Shown: positions 1-4,975 of the stretch, in pieces
Numbering within the stretch: position 1 is the stretch's first letter
How the letters are laid out: each line of letters opens with the position of its first letter
DNA from: an uncultured Ruminococcus sp.
GTDB lineage: Bacteria > Bacillota > Clostridia > Oscillospirales > CAG-272
Length of the DNA stretch: 5,328 bases
NCBI GenBank assembly: GCA_902783755.1
Contig: CACZSC010000304.1
Location: forward strand, 1-5,328
Reading direction: 5' to 3'
Made by a program: the position numbers and the translations under genes
Notes under the pieces: model-generated
The model's input: only the letters and a program-made list of their open reading frames with translations
Told to the model about the DNA's origin: nothing
The model's database searches: none

Positions 1-1373
1 AAATCCCTGATCTTTCTGACCGGTATATCGTTGAGAAGACCGTTGATGACTGAATAGATAATGGCCACCTGATACTGGACTGGCATCGGCTTGCTCTTGT
101 CCTGCTTCAATACTTCAACGATACGCTCTCCCAGCGCCAGACGCTGTAGAGTATCCGCATCCAGATCCGAGCCGAACTGCGCGAAAGTCTGGAGTTCCCG
201 GTATTGTGAGTAAAGCAGTTTCAGTGATGAAGCGACTTTCTTCATGGCTTTGATCTGAGCCGATCCGCCGACACGGGAAACTGATATGCCCGGGTTGACC
301 GCAGGAATGACTCCCGCATGGAAAAGTTCAGACTCTAGGAATATCTGTCCGTCAGTTATGGAAATGACGTTGGTGGGAATATATGCGGATACATCACCGG
401 CCTGGGTCTCTATGATCGGCAGAGCCGTTATGGAACCTCCGCCGTATTCCGGAGCTACCCTTGCGGCTCTCTCGAGGAGCCTTGAATGAAGATAGAACAC
501 GTCACCGGGGTAGGCTTCGCGTCCCGGAGGTCTGCGGATAAGCAGCGAGAGCGCCCTGTAAGCCACCGCATGTTTCGACAGATCGTCGTATACGATCAGC
601 ACGTCCTTCCCCTGGTCCATGAAGTACTCTGCCATGGCGCATCCCGAATAGGGAGCGATGTACTGCAGCGGTGCGGCTTCGGACGCGGATGCAGAAACCA
701 CTATCGTATAGGCGTCGGCCCCTGCCTTTCTCAGAGTCTCGTAAACGTTCACCACCGTGGCATTCTTCTGCCCGATGGCGACGTATATGCAGATGACCCC
801 GGTATTGGCCTGGTTCAGGATGGTATCTATCGCTATGGTCGTCTTGCCCGTCTGCCTGTCGCCGACTATGAGTTCCCTTTGTCCTCTTCCGATGGGTATC
901 ATAGAGTCAATGGCCTTGATACCGGTCTGCAGCGGAACACTGACGCTCTTTCTCTTTATGATGCCGGGAGCGACTTTTTCAATGGGATAGTAAGTCTCAG
1001 CGGTTATGGGTCCCCTGCCGTCCACGGGACGTCCCAGTGCGTTGACGATCCTGCCGATGAGCTGTTCACCGACCGGGACAGAAACGACGTTTCCGGTACG
1101 TCTCACGCGGCTGCCTTCCTTGATGTCATCGCAGTCGTCAAGCATGACTATGGACACGGTCTGCTCCTCAAGGTTCATGGCCATGCCGAACTTGCCGTTC
1201 TCGAACTTAACGAGCTCGTTGGAAACGCAGTTGTCAAGCCCGAAAGCCCTGACGATACCGTCTCCAGCGGATATAACGGTGCCCGTTTCCGCTTCCTTGG
1301 TCTTGTTCTCGTAAGTCTTTATCTGGTTCTTGATAATATTGCTAATCTCTTCCGGACGCAAATCAACACGCAT
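1..1373 (-). CDS. atpA: ATP synthase F1 subunit alpha (partial, C-terminus off the left edge)
   Basis: Alpha subunit of the F1 catalytic head; the alpha3beta3 hexamer interconverts ADP + Pi and ATP at the cytoplasmic face of the membrane. 457 complete codons are present out of roughly 500 usual for the family, so about 45 C-terminal residues lie outside. The Walker A motif GDRQTGKT is at residues 171-178 (bases 840-863), almost exactly where E. coli has it. The N-terminal beta-barrel segment (SAGDGIVRAFGL), the NALGRPVDG segment and the SRVGGSAQ motif, whose arginine (about residue 367, bases 273-275) corresponds to the alpha arginine finger, are all intact. The ATG at 1373 is supported by AGGAGA at 1383-1388, 9 nt upstream. 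It follows atpH after 36 bp. No frameshift or missing key residue is visible. Identification is essentially certain. Confidence 0.98.
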   Translation of the reverse strand, partial: MRVDLRPEEISNIIKNQIKTYENKTKEAETGTVISAGDGIVRAFGLDNCVSNELVKFENGKFGMAMNLEEQTVSIVMLDDCDDIKEGSRVRRTGNVVSVPVGEQLIGRIVNALGRPVDGRGPITAETYYPIEKVAPGIIKRKSVSVPLQTGIKAIDSMIPIGRGQRELIVGDRQTGKTTIAIDTILNQANTGVICIYVAIGQKNATVVNVYETLRKAGADAYTIVVSASASEAAPLQYIAPYSGCAMAEYFMDQGKDVLIVYDDLSKHAVAYRALSLLIRRPPGREAYPGDVFYLHSRLLERAARVAPEYGGGSITALPIIETQAGDVSAYIPTNVISITDGQIFLESELFHAGVIPAVNPGISVSRVGGSAQIKAMKKVASSLKLLYSQYRELQTFAQFGSDLDADTLQRLALGERIVEVLKQDKSKPMPVQYQVAIIYSVINGLLNDIPVRKIRD

Positions 1374-1409
1374 TGCTGTCGGTCTCCTATATATTAACTC
1401 TTGTATATC

Positions 1410-1943
1410 CTATACTATGGTACGTGAAAGCCTGCTGCCTATGTCAAGCAGCTTCTTTCTGACAGTCTCGTCTATGCGGTGACCGTCGTAAAGGAGCCTC
1501 ATTCCTCCCACCAGTTTGGGCACCACGAAATATTCGATCTCAACTATCTTCCCTATGTGTGCCTCAAGCTTGAAGTGGAGTTTTTCACGCTCGGCTTCCG
1601 TCAGTTCAACAGCGCTCTCACAACGAACTTTCACTATGTCGAAATACTGATAGTACTGGTGCTCGTATTCGTCAAAGCTCCTCAATATCTCGCCGGCCAG
1701 GTTGCGTTCGGTCATGAGCTTGATGAAGTTGACGAGATACCTGTCAACTCTGCCGTCCAGAGCTTCGGAAACGATGCCAACCCTCTGCTCCTTTGAGATG
1801 GAGGGATCTGACAGTATCCTTATATATTCCGGACTGAACAGCTGCTTCAGGTACTTCATGTCGTCAAGCATGGCTTTTTCAACATGTTCCTCATTGGCGA
1901 GCGAAAAGAGTCCGCTTCCGTATTCCTTGGATATCTTACTCAT
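1410..1943 (-). CDS. atpH: ATP synthase F1 subunit delta (OSCP homologue)
   Basis: Delta subunit of the peripheral stalk; it sits on top of the alpha3beta3 head and ties it to the b subunits so that the head does not rotate. The 177 residues match the usual 175-180. An N-terminal helical domain (about residues 1-105, starting MSKISKEYGSGLFSLA) is followed by the typical C-terminal part, in which VPKLVGGMRLLYDG and IDETVRKKL correspond to the conserved family signature near the end of OSCP/delta proteins. The ATG at 1943 has GGAGGA at 1951-1956, 7 nt upstream, which supports the start. It ends with TAG, lies 21 bp after atpF and 36 bp before atpA, in the standard F-H-A order. The sequence is divergent, as is normal for delta, so position and the C-terminal signature carry the call. 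Confidence 0.95.
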   Translation of the reverse strand: MSKISKEYGSGLFSLANEEHVEKAMLDDMKYLKQLFSPEYIRILSDPSISKEQRVGIVSEALDGRVDRYLVNFIKLMTERNLAGEILRSFDEYEHQYYQYFDIVKVRCESAVELTEAEREKLHFKLEAHIGKIVEIEYFVVPKLVGGMRLLYDGHRIDETVRKKLLDIGSRLSRTIV

Positions 1944-1964
1944 CGGCCGGTCCTCCGCTCACGC

Positions 1965-2462
1965 TCACAGACTGTCGATGAAGCTGTCAATGAGTTCCCT
2001 GTGGTCTTCCTCATTTATCTCTCTTCCGACCACGGACTCCGCGATCTGGACCGAAATGCCCGAGATCTCGTTCTTCAGCTCGTTCATTGCTTTCTTCTTT
2101 TCCAGCTCGATATCCTCTTCGGCTCTCTTCATCGTCTGGACAGCCTTCTCTTTGGCCTCGTTCACGATCTCGTCGCTCAGCCTGTCGGCTTTCTGTGTGG
2201 CGGTCCTGACAATATCTTCAGCTTCGTTCTGCGCATTATTCAGTTTTTCTTCGTACAGCAGTCTGTCACGTTCAGCCGCATCTCTGGAATCCGTCGCTTC
2301 CTTGTATATGCTCTCCACCTGGTTCTGTCTTTCCGCGACTACCTTTTTTACCGGTTTCCACAGGAACTTCTTCAGGATAAGCACAAGAATGAACAGGTTC
2401 GCGATGGTAACGACGATGTGCCATACGTTCAACGAAATCAGTTCCAAATATTGTTCGCCCAT
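1965..2462 (-). CDS. atpF: ATP synthase Fo subunit b
   Basis: Subunit b of the membrane Fo sector; a dimer forms the long peripheral stalk linking subunit a in the membrane to delta on F1. At 165 residues it has the usual length. One N-terminal membrane helix (about residues 12-31, WHIVVTIANLFILVLIL) is followed by the family hallmark FLWKPVKKVVAER and then a continuous highly charged, alanine-rich helix (about 40-145) consistent with the right-handed coiled-coil stalk, ending in a delta-binding tail. The ATG at 2460-2462 has GGAG at 2469-2472, 6 nt upstream. It lies between atpE and atpH; the 63 bp gap to atpE is the longest in the operon and contains a GC-rich hairpin. There is a single b gene here and no b' copy, as expected outside cyanobacteria and phototrophs. 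Confidence 0.97.
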   Translation of the reverse strand: MGEQYLELISLNVWHIVVTIANLFILVLILKKFLWKPVKKVVAERQNQVESIYKEATDSRDAAERDRLLYEEKLNNAQNEAEDIVRTATQKADRLSDEIVNEAKEKAVQTMKRAEEDIELEKKKAMNELKNEISGISVQIAESVVGREINEEDHRELIDSFIDSL

Positions 2463-2488
2463 TGTAAACTCCGAAAAGAATTTGTGAT

Positions 2489-2503
2489 CCCTGCCGCGCA
2501 GGG
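2489..2503 (-). other. GC-rich stem-loop in the atpE-atpF gap
   Basis: CCCTGC and GCAGGG form a perfect 6 bp stem around a 3 nt loop, inside the 63 bp between the atpE stop and the atpF start. The stem ends 26 nt before the atpF ATG. No T-run follows on the minus strand, so it does not look like an intrinsic terminator. It could stabilise the 3' end of a processed atpE message or tune b relative to c translation, because c is needed in about tenfold molar excess over a; that role is inference. Confidence 0.5.
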
Positions 2504-2525
2504 CTTGACTAACCTCTTGTTCCGG

Positions 2526-2792
2526 TTACAGGTTTGAAAGGAAGAGGTTGGGAGCGAGGAGCATCAGCAGAAGTCCCATGACGAATCCGTAGATACCCGT
2601 GGTCTCGGCGATGGCGCATCCCATGATCATGGTGGAAGTCACGGAAGACTTGCACTCAGGCTGCCGTCCGATGGCTTCGCACGCTTTGCCTACTGCGTAA
2701 CCTTCACCGATACCGGGGCCTATACCTGCGATCAGCGAAAGACCTGCGCCCACTGCGCAACCTGCCATGATAATTGCTTTTGCGATTTCCAT
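2526..2792 (-). CDS. atpE: ATP synthase Fo subunit c, two-carboxylate (Na+-type) ion site
   Basis: Subunit c (proteolipid); 88 residues forming the two-helix hairpin of the rotor ring. Helix 1 (about 6-38) carries the glycine pattern AGIGPGIGEG, the polar loop is GRQPECK (42-48), and helix 2 (about 52-80) contains AETTGIYG. The ion-binding carboxylate is E63. Compared with the Na+ c subunit of Ilyobacter tartaricus as I recall it (Q32, E65, S66, Y70), this protein has E30, E63, T64 and Y68. It therefore keeps the ES/ET-plus-tyrosine Na+ signature but has glutamate for glutamine in helix 1, as described for Fusobacterium nucleatum. Na+ coupling is thus predicted, not shown. The start at 2792 is supported by AGGAGA at 2799-2804. 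It follows atpB after 38 bp. Confidence 0.97.
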   Translation of the reverse strand: MEIAKAIIMAGCAVGAGLSLIAGIGPGIGEGYAVGKACEAIGRQPECKSSVTSTMIMGCAIAETTGIYGFVMGLLLMLLAPNLFLSNL

Positions 2793-2830
2793 AAGAGTTC
2801 TCCTATCAGATAATTGTTTTGTGTTTTTTG

Positions 2831-3574
2831 TTATTCATCGGTATTTGCCGCTCCTGCGATGTACAGCATCGTCAGCATGGCAAATATGAATGCCTGCATG
2901 CATGAAGTGAAGACGTCGAAATATATCGACAGCACGGCCGGGATACCGACCTGCAGATAAGGTATCTTCCCGAATACGCCCGGGAGCCATCCGAAAACAG
3001 CTGATGAAAGGGCCGCCAGCGCGGCATGTATCAGGGTCGATATGACCACGCCCGAGACTATGTTTCCGAAATGACGGAACGTCATTGATACCGGAGTGCC
3101 AAGTTCCGACAGTATATTGAAGGGCGTGAACAGTGCGAAGGGCTTCGTGTATCCTTTAAGATATCCGCCGAACCCGTTCGACTTGATCTTGTAGAAGGTT
3201 ATGAGGGTGAAGACCACCAGGGACCACCCTGCAATGGTATTAAGGTCGGCTGTCGGCGGATACATGCCGAACAGAGCGGAAAGGGACGAGAAGGCAGACA
3301 GACTAATTATGGCCGCTATGAAAGGAGCGAATCCCATGAATTTCTCCCCCATGTTGCCGACCACCAGAGCCTCCACCTTTTCGACTATCCACTCCGCGGC
3401 TATCTGCCGCTTGCTGGTGGGCTTGACCTTCAGGCCTCTTGTCAGAATGAAGCATATCAGGAATATAACCAGCATGATGATCCAGGAATTAACCTGAGTC
3501 TCGGTTATAGGTATGCCTCCGAATACAGGGATCGTGAACAGTATCTTCGCCCCTGTAATGCTTATGTTATCCAT
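2831..3574 (-). CDS. atpB: ATP synthase Fo subunit a
   Basis: Subunit a of the stator; it provides the two half-channels that deliver ions to and from the c-ring. At 247 residues it is within the family range. Hydrophobic helices are seen at about 29-45, 83-103, 114-130, 170-195 and 210-243. The essential stator arginine is R167 in PVSMTFRHFGN (E. coli R210 in the LRLFGN motif), and the C-terminal QAFIF motif keeps the conserved glutamine (Q227, E. coli Q252). The residue aligned with E. coli Glu219 is V176, and leucine after the arginine is replaced by histidine, so the half-channel polar residues differ from the E. coli type. The N-terminal KPTSKRQIAAEWIVE segment is the usual cytoplasmic loop. 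GGAGGA at 3579-3584 supports the start, 4 nt before the ATG. It follows atpI after 23 bp. Confidence 0.97.
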   Translation of the reverse strand: MDNISITGAKILFTIPVFGGIPITETQVNSWIIMLVIFLICFILTRGLKVKPTSKRQIAAEWIVEKVEALVVGNMGEKFMGFAPFIAAIISLSAFSSLSALFGMYPPTADLNTIAGWSLVVFTLITFYKIKSNGFGGYLKGYTKPFALFTPFNILSELGTPVSMTFRHFGNIVSGVVISTLIHAALAALSSAVFGWLPGVFGKIPYLQVGIPAVLSIYFDVFTSCMQAFIFAMLTMLYIAGAANTDE

Positions 3575-3597
3575 AAAATCCTCCGAAAAAGGATCCG

Positions 3598-4155
3598 TTA
3601 CTCTTTTTCTTTCTTGGTCTTGTTCTCTTCTCCGGGCACAGGCCCCTTGGAGAAGCGCTTCACAAATTTCTCGTATTCGTCCGTCTGTTCCTCTTCCTCT
3701 TCATCAGCACCTCCGGTCTCTGCGGCGGTCTCCTGGACTTCACCTGACGGAGCGGATGTATCATCAGCTTCCGGCTTTTTCTTCTTTTCGAACAGACCGG
3801 TGATGAATATGGTCAGCCTTACATAAAACACCGAAAGCAGGACCGGAATCGGGTTGATCTGCTTCACTATGATGGATACCGCGATCACGGCGACCATGAT
3901 ACCGGTGCGTATGAGATATGAGTTGCGGATCTTTTTTTTCGCCTCGTTCTCGTCTCCGGTCTCAAGCGCCTTCGCCACCGTGACCGACATTGCATAGAAG
4001 TTTCCGATCGAAAGGACCAGACCTATGAGCAGGCCGAAAACGACGGACAGGTCAAACTGCCCTATGATGATGAATACCACGGCCACTATCGCGGAACACA
4101 CGATACTGCCGATGGATATTTTCAGAAGGTTCTTCTTGCTTTCGGCGTCCAGCAT
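3598..4155 (-). CDS. atpI: AtpI-like membrane protein with a long acidic C-terminal tail
   Basis: First gene of the operon, directly before atpB, the classic place of atpI. The 185-residue protein has four predicted membrane helices (about 12-32, 36-57, 81-98, 102-121), which fits the ATP synthase I family; members have been linked to c-ring assembly or to cation handling in some species. The loop 62-80 is charged (ETGDENEAKKK). After residue 122 comes a soluble tail of about 60 residues, low in complexity and rich in Glu/Asp, Ala, Thr and Lys, with DEEEEE at 151-156 and a lysine-rich end (KTKKEKE). Ordinary AtpI proteins are about 110-130 residues, so the tail accounts for the extra length. 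GGGAG at 4165-4169, 9 nt upstream, supports the start. The family call rests on topology and position more than on motifs. Confidence 0.82.
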   Translation of the reverse strand: MLDAESKKNLLKISIGSIVCSAIVAVVFIIIGQFDLSVVFGLLIGLVLSIGNFYAMSVTVAKALETGDENEAKKKIRNSYLIRTGIMVAVIAVSIIVKQINPIPVLLSVFYVRLTIFITGLFEKKKKPEADDTSAPSGEVQETAAETGGADEEEEEQTDEYEKFVKRFSKGPVPGEENKTKKEKE

Positions 4156-4171
4156 AGCTTCAAACTCCCAT

Positions 4172-4194
4172 ATGATATCAATTTATTATATCAT
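4172..4194. repeat. Inverted repeat across the atp -10 box and start site
   Basis: ATGATAT (4172-4178) and ATATCAT (4188-4194) are perfect 7 bp inverted arms around a 9 bp centre. They span the -10 box and the predicted transcription start, and the left arm includes the 8 bp palindrome TGATATCA (4173-4180). The position suits a repressor site, but the region is AT-rich and chance is possible. Confidence 0.35.
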
Positions 4195-4213
4195 TCCAAG
4201 CCTGAGGTTTCAA
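4185..4213 (-). promoter_or_regulatory. Sigma-A type promoter of the atp operon
   Basis: On the minus strand TTGAAA (4208-4213) and TATAAT (4185-4190) are separated by exactly 17 bp, and TG stands one base before the -10 box, an extended -10. Transcription would begin near 4178 and give a leader of about 22 nt that includes the atpI ribosome binding site. The match to consensus and the position before the first operon gene make this the likely main atp promoter. Confidence 0.82.
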
Positions 4214-4288
4214 CCTTATACTATATAAAACGGACAGAGTTTTTCACAGGTTTTTTGTCAAAATCAGAGAAATGTAAAACCCTTCACT

Positions 4289-4322
4289 CAAAAGAAAAAT
4301 CGGACCGCTCGAAACGGTCCGA
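4289..4322 (-). terminator. Rho-independent terminator of the ECF S-component gene
   Basis: CGGACCG (4301-4307) and CGGTCCG (4315-4321) form a perfect 7 bp stem, extended by one T-A pair, with a 7 nt loop. On the minus strand it is followed at once by ATTTTTCTTTT. It lies 18 bp after the stop codon of the transporter gene, so it should separate that gene from the atp operon promoter downstream. Confidence 0.88.
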
Positions 4323-4339
4323 AACAACTCGGGAAATAA

Positions 4340-4870
4340 TCAGGAAACATGGCCTTCGACTGTTTTATTGTAAAGTTTTACCATGCCTAATTTCCATGCC
4401 AGCAGCATGCCCACAATCGCTCCGAGAAGCGCCTGCAGTATCTGATACGGAAGCTTGATCCAGGCATATTCCGGAGTACTGTATATGAACGCCCTTCCCA
4501 GGGAGTACCCCACTACCATTATGACGGCTCCTATCGCCACTCCCACTCCCGAAGAGAAGACTCTGTTCTTCTTCATTATATAGTGGGAGAATATAGATAT
4601 GACCACCGCCTGCAGTCCGTGGGTAACGAGTGAAACGAACATCGGCGTCGGGTAGAAGAAAAAGTCTCCGAGAAACGAGCCTACCCCGCCCACGATGAAA
4701 GCGCCTATGGGGTTCAGGATTATAGAGGCGAGGACTATGACTATATCGTTCAGGTACAGATGTCCGCCCGGTACGGGGATCCCGAAGGAGCTCAGGAGCA
4801 CGTTGATCGCTGTCAGCATGGCGGTGATGCATATCCAGAGCGTAAGCTTCTTCACATTGACGCTTTGCAT
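4340..4870 (-). CDS. ECF-type vitamin transporter S component (substrate-binding membrane protein)
   Basis: The 176-residue very hydrophobic protein has about six membrane helices (about 8-27, 40-53, 57-72, 84-99, 106-129, 139-162), the size and topology of S components of energy-coupling factor transporters, which bind a vitamin or precursor and dock on a shared EcfAA'T module. Helix 1 contains AMLTA (17-21), an AxxxA pattern like the one known to contact EcfT. The segment GGHLYLNDIVIVLASIILNP, then GGVGSFLGDFFF, resembles the ECF_trnsprt/HmpT-PdxU-like family (glycine-rich loop, LND/LGD, GxGSxLxD). No EcfA or EcfT gene is nearby, so it would share a module encoded elsewhere. AGAGGA at 4878-4883 supports the start. 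It is divergent from a MocR-like regulator, which hints at vitamin B6 or a related vitamer as substrate; this is inference, and thiamine-precursor or riboflavin transport is equally open. Confidence 0.82.
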   Translation of the reverse strand: MQSVNVKKLTLWICITAMLTAINVLLSSFGIPVPGGHLYLNDIVIVLASIILNPIGAFIVGGVGSFLGDFFFYPTPMFVSLVTHGLQAVVISIFSHYIMKKNRVFSSGVGVAIGAVIMVVGYSLGRAFIYSTPEYAWIKLPYQILQALLGAIVGMLLAWKLGMVKLYNKTVEGHVS

Positions 4871-4900
4871 GTCTTTTTCCTCTTTTCTTCCAATTGTCTC

Positions 4901-4929
4901 TTTACTTTTTCCAGGATTATATATATAAT
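4901..4929 (+). promoter_or_regulatory. Promoter of the MocR-like regulator gene
   Basis: TTTACT (4901-4906) and TATAAT (4924-4929) are 17 bp apart; the -10 box is perfect and the -35 box matches four of six bases. A start near 4936 would give a leader of about 40 nt. It is the mirror image of the minus-strand promoter around position 4922/4923. Confidence 0.65.
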
Positions 4930-4933
4930 CTGG
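4911..4933. promoter_or_regulatory. Palindrome at the divergent promoters, candidate operator
   Basis: GATTATATATATAATC (4915-4930) is a perfect 16 bp palindrome containing both -10 boxes, flanked by CCAG (4911-4914) and TGG (4931-4933). The short element ATCTGGT (4928-4934) returns inverted as ACCAGAT at 4971-4977, over the regulator start codon. Such repeated half-sites suit binding by the adjacent GntR/MocR-type protein, possibly as autoregulation. Part of the symmetry follows simply from two facing TATAAT boxes. Confidence 0.45.
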
Positions 4934-4944
4934 TCATAGGTAAA
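4916..4944 (-). promoter_or_regulatory. Promoter of the ECF S-component gene
   Basis: On the minus strand TTTACC (4939-4944) and TATAAT (4916-4921) are 17 bp apart. The -10 box is perfect and the -35 box matches consensus at four of six bases. A start near 4909 would give a leader of about 39 nt. It overlaps the divergent plus-strand promoter completely. Confidence 0.65.
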
Positions 4945-4975
4945 TAATCAGAAAGGAATATTTTTATATAACCAG

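Noticed and set aside
486..1397. Long plus-strand open frame of 303 codons opposite atpA
   Set aside because: It is antisense to the well-conserved alpha subunit, its translation shows no recognisable domain, and no fitting ribosome site or promoter was seen. It is a by-product of atpA codon use.
2489..2503. Intrinsic terminator between atpE and atpF
   Set aside because: No T-run follows the hairpin on the minus strand, and the operon continues with normally spaced genes.
1702..2537. Overlapping plus-strand open frames opposite atpH and atpF
   Set aside because: Their translations are serine/phenylalanine/leucine-rich, as expected from the antisense of charged coiled-coil codons; the minus-strand genes are clear.
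4240..4250. Half of a Rex-like site (CTGTGAAAAAC on the minus strand), and FNR-like TTGAT near 4177-4182
   Set aside because: Neither has a matching second half-site, so redox or oxygen control by Rex or FNR is not supported.
4256..4261. TTGACA on the minus strand as a second atp promoter -35 box
   Set aside because: At 17 bp spacing the -10 position reads TCTGTC, which is not a usable box; the promoter at 4185-4213 is far better.
4365..4832. Minus-strand 155-codon frame inside the ECF S-component gene
   Set aside because: It overlaps the membrane protein in another frame and yields a His/Arg/Gly-rich sequence without membrane helices or a ribosome site; it is a shadow.
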